A stretch of 30,546 nt of DNA from a virus, in IMG/VR virus record IMGVR_UViG_3300020395_000061, positions 1-30,546 of that record. One strand, 5' to 3'. Shown here in pieces: positions 5,015 to 15,755 of this stretch. The notes under the pieces are model-generated. The model did not search any database. It had not been told where the DNA came from and saw only the letters and a program-made list of their open reading frames with translations. The position numbers were made by a program, and so were the translations under genes. The number at the start of each line of letters is the position of its first letter. Position 1 is the stretch's first letter.

Positions 5015-8000
5015 CCTGAGCCTCCTTCCAAGAGAAACGTGCATCAATTCCTTTCTGTGATCCTGTAATATTTGTAGCACGAATCGCTAGAACTTCAGGA
5101 CCATCTGGGAAGATACCAGTTGGGTTAGGTGTAGTTGATACATCATAATTAACACTACCACCACCTAATATACTATTAGATATTTCTTTAACTTCTGATA
5201 GGTTGTAACTGTTAACTCCATTATCAGAATAGAATCCAAAGATAACTTCTCCACCAGTGAACTCAGTAGCAGTATTCATAATGGCGTATTGTGCTAGAGA
5301 AGTACCTCCAACAGGAACCCATGTACCTTGAATATTAGGAATAGGATTCAACACCAACTCAACAAAGAACTTACCGTTAGATGAAATATCAACCTGAGAT
5401 AGAACCAACTGCATTCTATTAACAAGTTCTCTAGTTCCAAAGTTACCAGAAATACCATTGTCAACAGATGGTGCTACACGTAGAGCAATAATCGCTCTGG
5501 TTTGTCCTGATTGGATTCCACCTTGTCGTTTCGTAGCAGCAGTGTAAACATATGCTCGGTCATCGTCTAGTCTACCGTCCATAATAACTGATGAACCCCA
5601 GTGACTTATCTGTGGTACAGAAGTTGCACCAATCAATTCAACTCCAATAGGTTGTGTTGCACTGTAAGTAAATGACTGTGCTGAAGCTGCACCAAGAGGT
5701 GAGAAAATAACACCAGTTGGGTTAGCACTAGTAACTGCTTTACTCAATGCAATATTAGATCCTGAAATACTATGTACAAAAGTATCAGCAGGGATATTAG
5801 TACCTATAACTCTCTGTCCTTTTTGAATACCTGTTGCACTACTTACAGTACCACTAGAAGCACCACTAGCCATTGTTAAAGATACTCCTGTAGCACCTGC
5901 TTTTTCTCTAACACATCCTGTGAATGATCCAGCTTGAGCACGTGAAAGAGGAGACAATGGAGAACCAATAGCATTATCTAATGCAATACCAGTTGAACTA
6001 CCAATAGTATCAGTTATCTGGAATAAGGTAGTTGAAACTTTATTAGCAACATAATATATTTTATTAGCAACAATATTAGAGAATGGTGTATCAAATGTAA
6101 TAGTCTGATTACCACCAGCAGATAGACCATCAGTAGATGCAACTTCAATAGTATTTGAACTTACAGCGATAACATCTTGAACAACTGATGTCTTTCCTGT
6201 GTAATTAATATACTCTGTAATACCTGCAGTAGCACCAGAAGTTTGTCTAACTCTTAGAGTTCCACTAGTTGGGAAATGAGTTGGTGCATTATTAATATAC
6301 AATGTTCCATCACCAGAACTAAAACTTCTTGATGCAACTGTTGATGGTGGAAGAGTATTAACTTCGTAACGAGCTGGTAGGTTACCAGATCTCATGTATG
6401 CTTCAGTGTTCTGGTTGTTATTAGGAATCTTGTGAGCATAGATAACGTCACCATTCAATGCACGGAAACCCCAACGTACAAAACCTGCACCATACCAAGA
6501 GTAATCCATGTAGAACATCTGCATCTTGGTTGGGTCAAGAGTGTAACCAGTCTTACCAGATCCATCACAACGGTCAATGTTCCAGTCAGATTGATTCCAT
6601 TCTGTTTCTACAGTCTTGGTTACAGGAACACTGCTTGCTGTAGGTCCACGATAGTCTGGGAAGATAACCATCTGTGTATCAGAGATGATACCATCAACAC
6701 GGTATGAAGATCCACGAAGAACTACGTAATCACCTGGTTTTAATTGTTTTGAAAACTTTGTACCTTGTAAGTTTGGTCCTGTATAACTAGAAACCAATGT
6801 ACTTCCTTCAGTTACAGTTACTTTACCAGATAACTGGAAGGTAGATGTTCTACGAACCACACTTAAGTTACCACTAGCATAACGGAAGAAGATACCGTTC
6901 TGCTGATCCATCATACCAATCTCTAATCTAGTACCATAAGAACTAGTAGGAGTTACAGTATACTCACCTGATGCAGTTGAATCGGTAGGTGCACTAGGAA
7001 CAACATACTCAAAAGTATATGGGTCAATGACATTAGTAACAGCATAAGATCCATTGTAGTTATTATCATCACAAGTACGAACATCAACAACTGTATCTCT
7101 AGTAACGTTATGTGCATCAGATGATACTACAGTAACGGTAGTTCCAGATGAAGTAATACTATCAATGTTTGGAATTGCAGGTTCAAGAATAGAACCAGTA
7201 GAGAACGATACACCTTTACCAGATTGATAACGGAAGTAACGTTTTGTTTGTCTAATTGCTTGTTGGTTCTTAGAAGCAGAGTTTGTAGAGAACTTTACAC
7301 CACCATCAAATGCTCTATGAATTGAATTACCTTGTGGTCTTGGATATAATTTAATAGTACCAGTACCTACTGATCCACTAGGAGCAGCGTCTGGGAAGTA
7401 ATAAAAACGAGTGGGAGATTCTACTCTAGCAATTTCCCATGATCCATTAACATTAGTACCAGCAGAACCTGCAATAGCAACCTCATTACCTACTTCTAAA
7501 CCATGAGCTTGTGTTGTATCAACTTGAATTGCTCCTGCCATCGTACCAGATGCACTGGTAAGTGTAATAGTTCCACCAAGATCTGAACCAGTGAAATGTA
7601 TACCATTATAAATTGCTGTTCTTGCTGAGTCATAGATATCTGTTCCACCAGTACCACTTGGCCACTCATACTTAGCAGTGTATTTGAATCCAATAAAAGC
7701 ACCAACAGTGCTTATACTATCAATAATGAATACACCATTAGCACCAGGGAATGTTGTGTCTTGAACATAAATTGCAGATCCAGCAGCAGGTGGAGTAGAA
7801 CATGACACTGCCATCTCTCTACTACCAGATGTAGTTTGAATTTCTGTAATAGTAATTGCGTCCTGAGACTTATAAGCAAATGGGTTGTTGTTGATCATTG
7901 CCAACGCTTCCCACTTAGTATCCTGAGTACCATACTCAAAGTCAGTATCAATCTGTGACTCTGGTTGAGACATCTTTGACTTATTTACAGCGTCATTATA

Positions 8001-8303
8001 TGTCTCTGCTGGTTTTACAGTCTCTTCAAAGTCATCATAAATGATCTGCAGTTGATCATCATCTGCCATTGCAGTAGTATCATATGCCAGAACAACCCTA
8101 GTAGTTGTAACGTTTCTGATATCAGTCTGAATAGTGTAAGTAGTAGCAGTCAGTTCAGGATCTGAGAAATTATATACTATCTTATTATCCTTAACGTTTG
8201 TGATAAGGATTAAATTTTCTCTCTGTATACCACCAGGTATAATAACTTCTCTCGCTGAAGCATCAAAGAGATAGTAGTTACTTTGAATGGTTTTCCTTGC
8301 CAT
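5010..8303 (-). CDS. large virion structural protein (1097 aa), tail or baseplate-associated
   Basis: Long beta-rich protein with Thr/Ser/Gly/Asn bias typical of phage tail components. The N-terminal 100 residues (MARKTIQSNYYLFDASAREV) are followed by SQIDTDFEYGTQDTKWE, a motif I associate with cyanophage virion proteins. Two copies of a small beta module (AHxLxxGxxV, NGSW/Y, then FxY) lie near nucleotides 7400-7520 and 7000-7125; a related copy is in the next large protein. No enzyme motif was seen. Good ribosome-binding site (GAGGAA) and a late promoter (8339..8346) precede it. The exact position in the virion cannot be told from sequence alone. Confidence 0.75.
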   Translation of the reverse strand: MARKTIQSNYYLFDASAREVIIPGGIQRENLILITNVKDNKIVYNFSDPELTATTYTIQTDIRNVTTTRVVLAYDTTAMADDDQLQIIYDDFEETVKPAETYNDAVNKSKMSQPESQIDTDFEYGTQDTKWEALAMINNNPFAYKSQDAITITEIQTTSGSREMAVSCSTPPAAGSAIYVQDTTFPGANGVFIIDSISTVGAFIGFKYTAKYEWPSGTGGTDIYDSARTAIYNGIHFTGSDLGGTITLTSASGTMAGAIQVDTTQAHGLEVGNEVAIAGSAGTNVNGSWEIARVESPTRFYYFPDAAPSGSVGTGTIKLYPRPQGNSIHRAFDGGVKFSTNSASKNQQAIRQTKRYFRYQSGKGVSFSTGSILEPAIPNIDSITSSGTTVTVVSSDAHNVTRDTVVDVRTCDDNNYNGSYAVTNVIDPYTFEYVVPSAPTDSTASGEYTVTPTSSYGTRLEIGMMDQQNGIFFRYASGNLSVVRRTSTFQLSGKVTVTEGSTLVSSYTGPNLQGTKFSKQLKPGDYVVLRGSSYRVDGIISDTQMVIFPDYRGPTASSVPVTKTVETEWNQSDWNIDRCDGSGKTGYTLDPTKMQMFYMDYSWYGAGFVRWGFRALNGDVIYAHKIPNNNQNTEAYMRSGNLPARYEVNTLPPSTVASRSFSSGDGTLYINNAPTHFPTSGTLRVRQTSGATAGITEYINYTGKTSVVQDVIAVSSNTIEVASTDGLSAGGNQTITFDTPFSNIVANKIYYVANKVSTTLFQITDTIGSSTGIALDNAIGSPLSPLSRAQAGSFTGCVREKAGATGVSLTMASGASSGTVSSATGIQKGQRVIGTNIPADTFVHSISGSNIALSKAVTSANPTGVIFSPLGAASAQSFTYSATQPIGVELIGATSVPQISHWGSSVIMDGRLDDDRAYVYTAATKRQGGIQSGQTRAIIALRVAPSVDNGISGNFGTRELVNRMQLVLSQVDISSNGKFFVELVLNPIPNIQGTWVPVGGTSLAQYAIMNTATEFTGGEVIFGFYSDNGVNSYNLSEVKEISNSILGGGSVNYDVSTTPNPTGIFPDGPEVLAIRATNITGSQKGIDARFSWKEAQA

Positions 8304-8338
8304 TACCTAAATTCCTCAGTAATTATTATTGCTTTATG

Positions 8339-8346
8339 TATTTATC
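8339..8346 (-). promoter_or_regulatory. T4-type late promoter
   Basis: GATAAATA on the minus strand overlapping the TGA stop of the LamG-containing gene, 36 bases before the ATG at 8303. Confidence 0.55.
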
Positions 8347-11300
8347 AGACTCCGTACTTACTACGGGTAGCATTGAAGTTTTGAGATATCTCTCCAACAC
8401 TTAAACGTCTCTTATAAACACGAACTTCAGCTATCTGACCATCAAGATCACCAGTACCAACATTACTATTGTACGTATTTGTTCCAAGCATAATATTTCT
8501 ACCACTAGAGAAATCAATAGCAGAAGTATTGCCAGTGTTTATAGCAGTGTCTTGTTCTACGTCATTAATATACAATCGCATTGTACCATACCCTGCATCT
8601 TGATCATAAGTTCCAACCAAATGCTGCCAGTTATTAGTTTGGGTAAAGTGTTCACATTCTTCTTGATATGGATCAAGATAAAATCTCCAGTCAATACTAT
8701 TACCACCAGAAGTTCCAACACCAAGATAACAGCTTCTTGTTGTACCTAAATCACCAATAGTAATACCAGCTCCTGAGTTACTATAGGTGTCTACTTTCAT
8801 CCAACATTCTACTGTTAGACTACTTACAGAACCAGCATTCACTCCAGTGTCAATAAATGATGTGTTAACACCACTACCATCAAAATCCCAACAAGGAACA
8901 CCTGCATTTGGATCGTAATAAAATGCCCTGCCTGAATAACCAGTATGAGTGCTACTACCCAAATCATATGTGAAAGTATTAGCATCTACCACTGTGACAG
9001 TGTAATAAACATTCATATCATAATTGTAAATGACCATGCTTGGATTTTCTAATTGTAATTTTATACAAACCGAGTCACCAGTAGTCAAATTATGAGCATG
9101 TGTAACCGTTGCAATTGATCCAGAAACTGAAACGGGCATAGTAAAATTGCTACCAATTCGTAGAGCAGAAGGATTAGCAGAATCAGTGAATGAACATCCA
9201 GTAGGTTGTCCAAGACCTGAACCTTGGAAAACAATATTCTTTGGTTTAGATCGTGCTGTTTTTGCTTCTCCATAAGTTTGGAAATAATTATTCATATTAC
9301 CTCCTTCTTCCAGTTGAGCACCCCAAACTAATGCTTCACTACCATCAACTCCTCCAACATTACATATCATCGTAGTATTATTAGACTTAGTTCTAGCGGT
9401 GCAATGATAACGTTTCCAATTTTTCTCCAAAGCAAAGGTAGTTTCAGCAGAAATTGCATCTCCTGTAATACGTTTCCATCTTACCTTAAAGTTATTACCA
9501 ACTTGGTCTGGTGTACTTGCCTTAACCCAACAAGAAAAAGTATATTCCTTACCTCCTGTTATTGGTATCTGAGTAGAGGCACCTGCAGTTACTGGTCCAA
9601 GACTAGGACTGGTATCTATATCATTTGATGATATAGTTGCTTTGGTAGCAGTCATTGTTCCATCAGGAGCAATACCTGCATTTTCAACAAGTGCTCCATT
9701 GCTACCTGTATTCCAGTTTCCATTATGAGTGCTCCATGGAATTAAATTCTCAGCAGGTTCATAACATACTCTGTTTCCAAAATCATAGTGTAATATAAGA
9801 GTAGTATCAGTTACAGTATTGGTACTAATTTTAGCTGCAGTGTGAGGTAACTGATCTTTATACTTATACTTAGTAGCATGAAAATTCTGATAAACTTCTT
9901 CTTCTGATAGACATCTTGGATAGTAACGGAAATCTGACATACTTCCTTTAAAATAACCATTACCATTAGTAGGGTTACCATTATAACCAATATACCAATC
10001 ATTAGTAGCATTACCAATGTCTGTACTCATAACAGCACCAGCACCATCAGAGTCTCCATCTAAGTATACTGTACCAATACCACCAGTTCTTGTAAATACA
10101 GCATGATGCCAGTTATCATCATAACAATCAGTATTTCCATAAACTAATAGTTTAGTACCACCTGGTTCTTCTGTATAAAATCTTAGTGTACCATCATTGA
10201 CATGAAATCCTAGTCGTGTAAATGGTCCATCAAAATCATCTTTATTAGAAAATAAATATTGCCAAACACCTCCAGCACTTTGACCAGGAGTTTTAAACCA
10301 AACTTCAAATGAAAAATCATTAGTGCCTAAAGCTGCAACATTAGATGTTTGGAATCCATTATAAGCATTTCCAAGAAATAGCCATTCATGTTCGCTATTT
10401 GCAGCTCCTTTTACAGGAGTAGAACCACCAACAGGCACAAGTTTCCATGAAGAACCTGCAATACCTTTATCTTTTGCATAAACTGTTGTAGTACCACCAA
10501 CAGTAACACTTGTTGTTTCAGTTGTTAAATCAACCTGACTAAAATCAACAGGTCTAACTGATGGACTACCACTGTATAAAAATACATCTTTCTCTTCATG
10601 ACGTGTCTTCTTGTATGCAATGTTAGTAGCATAGTCATCAAATAAAGTTTTCAATCCATTATAAGGATAAGAAATCTGATCACTAGTATCATTTCTAACA
10701 GATCCATCAGACAATCTTCCAATTCTATCAACAGCAGAGTTAACAGAGTAAGTAATTGTTTTAGAATTTGTTGCATCATATGTGAACTCACCAAAACCAT
10801 TACCAGAAGCACTTACCTTACCAAAGTTATATGTTTTAGATGCACCAGTACCAACATTCTCTTGCTCATCTACGAAAAGAATATAATAGAAAGATGGATC
10901 TCCTTCTAATCCCATCACACCTTCATCAAAAACATTATTACCTTCAGCAAAATTTGTAGAAGATTGAATTCTTCTTTTAAAAACAACGTCACCATTCTTT
11001 GAATATTTAATTAAGGTCGGTCCTCTCTTAGTAGGAGATCCAGCAACTACCTCATGAGAAAGAACAATTGTTTGTTCAACTTCTGTGTCTGACCAAACTT
11101 TATAATAAGTATGTTCTTCTCCTACAGGAGATCTTTTCTGCCAGATTAAATTTCCTTCTGCAGTATATTTAAAAATAATTCCATTATTAATAACACCACT
11201 ATCGTAATCACTTTCTGCACCTACAATATAAATCTGATCTTTACCATCAATATAAACATCTTTTAATTCAACTGGATTTTTTGAACCAGCTTGATGTTCT

Positions 11301-12073
11301 TCACCACTATCAATTGTTAAATCCCAAAGAACTTCTCCAGTATTAGCATCTACCTTTACTACATATCCCTGTTCTTCTACTCCATCAATTGATCCAACTG
11401 CAACAACTTGATCTCTATCATTAGCTGCTATTGACCACAGATTAACATCACCACCTAAACGAGTTGATGCCTTACCCCATAAAGGATTTCCATCACCATC
11501 CCATTTTTCAATAAATGCCACCCATTCACCAGTAAGAGCAATATATTTGTGACCACAAGCATATATTTGATCTTCACTTGCAGTACCATTGCTCTTAATA
11601 GCAACATCAAAGTATTCTAGATCAGCAGTTGATGAAGTTGATGACCACACTTGCGTTCCATTAGAATTAACCTGTGAAATCCATGGCATTCCATCAGTTT
11701 TTCCACCAACATAAATTAAACCTCCATATGGCTGTTGCTGCTTCATGAAGTTTATTCTACATCCAGTTCCATTAGTAACAGTTTGATTAAATTTAGTTCT
11801 CCAGTCTTGTACATTAGTAGGATTTGCTGGATCAGTCTCAGCATCATAAGCTTGCTTTTCTACGAAACCAAAATGAATTGAATTAGAATCCCTTCCATTT
11901 CCAGATAAAAGATATTTCTGATCAACTTCACTATATCTAATATCACCTGTAGTATACCTATTATCTGATGATGTTGATCTATTAATATTATGAAAGAAAT
12001 TGGTGACAGCATCTTCGCCACCTGAACCTAGAAGAAAGAAATTCCTAGGAGGACTATTAAAACTTACAGGCAT
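8345..12073 (-). CDS. tail fibre/adhesin with beta-propeller and two LamG-like domains (1242 aa)
   Basis: Residues about 90-430 contain repeated blade-like units (for example GYVVKVDANTGEVLWDL and GIIFKYTAEGNLIWQKR) typical of a beta-propeller of the PQQ/SBBP kind. Residues about 578-730 and 1083-1242 are LamG/concanavalin A-like lectin domains (FSFEVWFKTP...WHHAVFTR...YLDG; LTVECWMKV...WQHLVGTYD...LYINDVEQ). Between them, around 785-930, is a jelly-roll-like carbohydrate-binding segment (YTFSCWVKAS...WKRYHCTA). Together these suggest a glycan-binding structural protein, probably at the tail or on the capsid surface. It begins 12 bases after the upstream fibre gene with AGAGGA before the ATG; no late promoter of its own is obvious, so it may be co-transcribed with that gene. 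Confidence 0.8.
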   Translation of the reverse strand: MPVSFNSPPRNFFLLGSGGEDAVTNFFHNINRSTSSDNRYTTGDIRYSEVDQKYLLSGNGRDSNSIHFGFVEKQAYDAETDPANPTNVQDWRTKFNQTVTNGTGCRINFMKQQQPYGGLIYVGGKTDGMPWISQVNSNGTQVWSSTSSTADLEYFDVAIKSNGTASEDQIYACGHKYIALTGEWVAFIEKWDGDGNPLWGKASTRLGGDVNLWSIAANDRDQVVAVGSIDGVEEQGYVVKVDANTGEVLWDLTIDSGEEHQAGSKNPVELKDVYIDGKDQIYIVGAESDYDSGVINNGIIFKYTAEGNLIWQKRSPVGEEHTYYKVWSDTEVEQTIVLSHEVVAGSPTKRGPTLIKYSKNGDVVFKRRIQSSTNFAEGNNVFDEGVMGLEGDPSFYYILFVDEQENVGTGASKTYNFGKVSASGNGFGEFTYDATNSKTITYSVNSAVDRIGRLSDGSVRNDTSDQISYPYNGLKTLFDDYATNIAYKKTRHEEKDVFLYSGSPSVRPVDFSQVDLTTETTSVTVGGTTTVYAKDKGIAGSSWKLVPVGGSTPVKGAANSEHEWLFLGNAYNGFQTSNVAALGTNDFSFEVWFKTPGQSAGGVWQYLFSNKDDFDGPFTRLGFHVNDGTLRFYTEEPGGTKLLVYGNTDCYDDNWHHAVFTRTGGIGTVYLDGDSDGAGAVMSTDIGNATNDWYIGYNGNPTNGNGYFKGSMSDFRYYPRCLSEEEVYQNFHATKYKYKDQLPHTAAKISTNTVTDTTLILHYDFGNRVCYEPAENLIPWSTHNGNWNTGSNGALVENAGIAPDGTMTATKATISSNDIDTSPSLGPVTAGASTQIPITGGKEYTFSCWVKASTPDQVGNNFKVRWKRITGDAISAETTFALEKNWKRYHCTARTKSNNTTMICNVGGVDGSEALVWGAQLEEGGNMNNYFQTYGEAKTARSKPKNIVFQGSGLGQPTGCSFTDSANPSALRIGSNFTMPVSVSGSIATVTHAHNLTTGDSVCIKLQLENPSMVIYNYDMNVYYTVTVVDANTFTYDLGSSTHTGYSGRAFYYDPNAGVPCWDFDGSGVNTSFIDTGVNAGSVSSLTVECWMKVDTYSNSGAGITIGDLGTTRSCYLGVGTSGGNSIDWRFYLDPYQEECEHFTQTNNWQHLVGTYDQDAGYGTMRLYINDVEQDTAINTGNTSAIDFSSGRNIMLGTNTYNSNVGTGDLDGQIAEVRVYKRRLSVGEISQNFNATRSKYGV

Positions 12074-12085
12074 TTATATATCCTC

Positions 12086-15000
12086 TTAACTGAAGTCGGT
12101 ATTACCCTGACCAAATACTTTAACGACACCAGAGTTATCTTTCATAACAATAAAAGAAAGTATATCTGTATTAGATGTAGCTAATGGTGGAGAACCTCCA
12201 GACCATTGAACACCATTTGAAACGTTGTTTCCATCAACAGTACAAGCATCACCATATGTAGCAGCAGCATTAGCATCAATAATTATTGTGACTGTAATGG
12301 ATTGACCATTCTGTAGTAGATTGCCATCAGGATCAGCAGTATTAAATGCCCATGTATTAATAGCAGTAGTTGGTGTAGTTCCACAAGTTGTGTTAGCACC
12401 TGCAGTTGTAACGTTTAATGTATTATTAGTAACAGTAAATGCAGAAGCGAAACTACTGAATACTTTTTCAATAACTCTACCACCAAGGACAGCAGCACCA
12501 TCAACTTCCAATGCTGGAGAACCAGTAGGACCAACAAGAACACCAACAGATGTTAGAGAAGAATTAACAACGGTTGCACCAAGAGTTGTAGTAGAAAGAG
12601 CTAACTGATTGTTAATAAGAAACTCTTTACCAAAAGCAAGTTCAAAGTTATCAGTACATGTGAAATACTTATTAGTTCTATTATCATATAGAATACTATG
12701 ATCTGTTGTACCCTTAACGATAACACCACCACCATCTGCAGCAGTATCAGAAGGACCAACAGCTTGGAAGGTTGCTGTTCCAGATCCACCTACAACAGCA
12801 GATAACTCTGCACTGTTTCCAGTAATAGAAACAATTGTAGTTCCAATAGGAACACTAATACCACCAGTCGTAGAAGTAACAACCATTCCTGGAATCAAGT
12901 TTGATGTAGGAGTGATTGCAGTTATTTCATCATCATTATTTACAGTTATTGCAGTAAATGTTGTGTTAACAACAGCAGCAAGTTCAAGGTTTTTATCGTC
13001 AACCTGTATGACGTTTGAATTAATTGATGTAACAGTTCCATTAACCGTTAGAGATCCTTGTATCAATGCATCTCCATCAACAGTTAAATTATTTCCTATT
13101 GTTACCTTAAAAGTATTATCACCACGTATCCATGCCTCAGTACCAGATCCAATAACGAGTTGGTTGTCACCATCAGGAACGATTGGAGTATGAGTAGCAT
13201 TAGTAGAGTTAGCATCAGCAGCTGGACCGATAATAACATTACCACTACCTGTTAAACCATAACCTGCATAGTATCCAATACAAACGTTCGCTTCACCTGC
13301 AAGGTTACTCTCCATTGCATTGTTACCAATGGCAATATTTTTATCCGCAGAAGTCGCTGATAGCAATGCATCTCGGCCAACAGCTATGTTATCATCTCCA
13401 ACACCAAGTTGGTTCAATGCCCTATTACCAAATGCAGTATTGCCAGCACCACTATTAACTGTTAGCAATGCTTTATAGCCCACCGCAGTATTCTGGGAAC
13501 CAGAAGAGATGTTATCTAAACAAGAAACTCCAAGTCTAGTGTTTGTTGCAACAGCACCAGCACCCCTACCAATACTCATTGGGTCTGACTTAGTACCACG
13601 AATCCATATATCTTTTTCTTCTGCGTTTAACTGACCATATACTTTGACATCACCATCAGTAATAACTCCATTAGTATCTAAACCAACCTCTAAACTTTCA
13701 TTGATCTTAACATCTTGATCTATTGTAGTTGTACCACCTGCTGCACCAATATTAATTGCAGTGGCAGCACCAAAGGCAGTAATAGAAGTAGCAGAACTAT
13801 TGAATAATGTCAACCCAGTAGAGGTTGTCGTCAATCCTTGAATTATATTTGGATTAGTTTGAAATACTAATCTATCTGTTCCTGTTGTATCACTTACCAA
13901 ACCTCTCATCTGTGTGGAAGTTGTTGAAGCAAACACAGCAAGAGTATCACTTGTGTATGCTGTACTACCACCGTTTCTAAAGTTTACTGATATAGATGCA
14001 GCATTATTATCAGAAGTAAATAATAAATCTCTCTTAACTTCTAATGTTTTTGCATCAGTCATTGTTAAGACTGCTGATGCAGTTGTTGTAATTTCTAAAC
14101 CATTAATAGAAGTTGCTGTTGCAGCACCAAGAACAGGAGTAGTTAAAGTAGGAGAATTTAAAGTCTTATTTTCAAGAATCTGAGTGTCTTGATCAGTTAT
14201 AATATTCTTATTAACTGATCCATCAGTAAATCTCCACAACTGTCCAGCTTCATACCATTCTAATCTTTGATAATTAGATATATTACCTTGTGCATCTGAT
14301 GTTCTGTTAACCTGTATACCACCATCAGCAGCAACCAAACTATTACCTTTTCTTAATTCAATAATATTATCTTCTACTATTAAAGTAGCAACCTCTAAAA
14401 TTGTTTGTGTTCCTGTAACTAAGAGGTCACCACCAATAGTAACAGTTGTTCCATCATCCTGAATGATACTATTAGAAAGTTGTGTATTACCACTATCCCA
14501 CTTAACTAATGTATTACCTACTAAGTTTGTACTATTCTTTAAAGATATATCAGATGAAGAAAATTGAAGACCACCACTAGCAGTAATAGCAGCACCACTG
14601 TCAGTGTTAACAGAACTAATTTCAATAGTAGTTATACCAGCATTTGTACTTTGTGTAATACTTGTAGCACCTGATGCAGTAAATTTAAAATCTCCAGAGT
14701 TTACAGCATTAGATCCACTAGCAAGTCTTGTAATTGTATCGTTGTCTGTGCTGTCAATATTAATTGTACTACCAGATTGTGAGACAGTAACATTACCACT
14801 ACTACCACCAACAAGAGTTAAATCTCCTGAAGTAAGTGTTCCTGTAGTACCACCTTTAAGTCTAGTAATAGTATCTAATGAACTAATTGTAATCTCTGGA
14901 TCTCCACTACCAGCATTAGTTCCTTGAGTTACAGTAGCTGCTCCTGCTTGAAGGAAAGTAAAGTTTGCAACAGTTCCATCTGCTGGTGCATAAACTCCAC

Positions 15001-15715
15001 CAGCACCAGCACGAATTTTGGTTTTTGTATCTGTGTCTGTTGCTGCAACATTAATAACTGAACCAGTCATGGTTACACTAGCAGAACCAGAGGAGGTAAA
15101 TGATAATGCTCCAGAGGTTGCACTTCCACCTGGTGCTATAAGACTAGTAACCGTATCAGTATCTGGTGCTTGTCCAGCTATTGTAATAGTGTCACCAGTT
15201 CTAGATATTTCTAATTGAAGAGCATTGTTACCAGCAGTAACAGATTGTGGAGATCCTACTCCAATTGTTACATCATCTGTAATACCAGCACCACTTCCAG
15301 CTGAAGTTAATCTAATAATTTTTTCTAAGTTTGATGTAGCATCTTCTGCAGAAACATTATAAGTTGTATTGTTATCAGCTACAGTAAGAGTACCACCTAG
15401 ATCAACTGTTGTTCCGTTAACTGTAATTCCTGAATTAAGAAGAGCACCATTAGGAATATTAGAAAGACTGTTGTTTGCACCGTCTATAGTACAAGACTCA
15501 AACACTTTATTCGTAACTGTTTGAGAAGTTGTTAAGTAAACATCACCAGGAGAATTCCAGAATACTGTCGTGCCATCACTGTACAAATATTTTCCAGCAC
15601 CTAAGTCACCGCCAATGGTAATCCCATTACCTGTTAGTTGCAGATTGTCACCTGATACAAGTTCTTCTATCTTCCTTGATACAGAGTTAACAATTAATGG
15701 ATAACGATCAGCCAT
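12086..15715 (-). CDS. long tail fibre-like protein with YadA-type repeats (1209 aa)
   Basis: Fibrous beta protein. Residues about 180-390 contain four imperfect units of roughly 45 residues beginning DTxT(K/R/S)L or DTKTKI. Residues 742-830 hold six units of a 17-residue repeat (NTAVGYKAL, NTAFGNRAL, NIAVGRDAL, NIAIGNNAM, NVCIGYYAG, NVIIG) like the head of trimeric autotransporter adhesins such as YadA, which form a left-handed parallel beta-roll trimer. Smaller elements such as GSLTVNGTVTSIN resemble other phage fibre shafts. Probably a trimeric fibre for host recognition. Preceded by GGAAG and a late promoter at 15748..15755. Confidence 0.78.
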   Translation of the reverse strand: MADRYPLIVNSVSRKIEELVSGDNLQLTGNGITIGGDLGAGKYLYSDGTTVFWNSPGDVYLTTSQTVTNKVFESCTIDGANNSLSNIPNGALLNSGITVNGTTVDLGGTLTVADNNTTYNVSAEDATSNLEKIIRLTSAGSGAGITDDVTIGVGSPQSVTAGNNALQLEISRTGDTITIAGQAPDTDTVTSLIAPGGSATSGALSFTSSGSASVTMTGSVINVAATDTDTKTKIRAGAGGVYAPADGTVANFTFLQAGAATVTQGTNAGSGDPEITISSLDTITRLKGGTTGTLTSGDLTLVGGSSGNVTVSQSGSTINIDSTDNDTITRLASGSNAVNSGDFKFTASGATSITQSTNAGITTIEISSVNTDSGAAITASGGLQFSSSDISLKNSTNLVGNTLVKWDSGNTQLSNSIIQDDGTTVTIGGDLLVTGTQTILEVATLIVEDNIIELRKGNSLVAADGGIQVNRTSDAQGNISNYQRLEWYEAGQLWRFTDGSVNKNIITDQDTQILENKTLNSPTLTTPVLGAATATSINGLEITTTASAVLTMTDAKTLEVKRDLLFTSDNNAASISVNFRNGGSTAYTSDTLAVFASTTSTQMRGLVSDTTGTDRLVFQTNPNIIQGLTTTSTGLTLFNSSATSITAFGAATAINIGAAGGTTTIDQDVKINESLEVGLDTNGVITDGDVKVYGQLNAEEKDIWIRGTKSDPMSIGRGAGAVATNTRLGVSCLDNISSGSQNTAVGYKALLTVNSGAGNTAFGNRALNQLGVGDDNIAVGRDALLSATSADKNIAIGNNAMESNLAGEANVCIGYYAGYGLTGSGNVIIGPAADANSTNATHTPIVPDGDNQLVIGSGTEAWIRGDNTFKVTIGNNLTVDGDALIQGSLTVNGTVTSINSNVIQVDDKNLELAAVVNTTFTAITVNNDDEITAITPTSNLIPGMVVTSTTGGISVPIGTTIVSITGNSAELSAVVGGSGTATFQAVGPSDTAADGGGVIVKGTTDHSILYDNRTNKYFTCTDNFELAFGKEFLINNQLALSTTTLGATVVNSSLTSVGVLVGPTGSPALEVDGAAVLGGRVIEKVFSSFASAFTVTNNTLNVTTAGANTTCGTTPTTAINTWAFNTADPDGNLLQNGQSITVTIIIDANAAATYGDACTVDGNNVSNGVQWSGGSPPLATSNTDILSFIVMKDNSGVVKVFGQGNTDFS
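13226..13492 (-). repeat. YadA-head-like 17-residue repeats (51 bp period)
   Basis: Six consecutive coding units with the pattern N-x-A-h-G-x-x-A-h, the first four exactly 17 residues apart and the fifth 16. The DNA copies are diverged, so the repeat is old and kept at protein level. Confidence 0.75.
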
Positions 15716-15747
15716 TCTTTCTTCCAGATGATACTAGTGCTCAGGTT

Positions 15748-15755
15748 TATTTATG
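15748..15755 (-). promoter_or_regulatory. T4-type late promoter
   Basis: CATAAATA on the minus strand, formed by the last codon and TAA stop of the subtilase gene (GCA TAA ATA). Lies 33 bases before the ATG of the fibre gene at 15715. Confidence 0.6.

Noticed and set aside
12321-15218. Several plus-strand frames of 90-107 codons opposite the 1209-aa fibre gene
   Set aside because: They are Val/Ser/Thr-rich mirror images of repetitive Thr/Gly/Ala codons, lack ribosome-binding sites and match no protein type.
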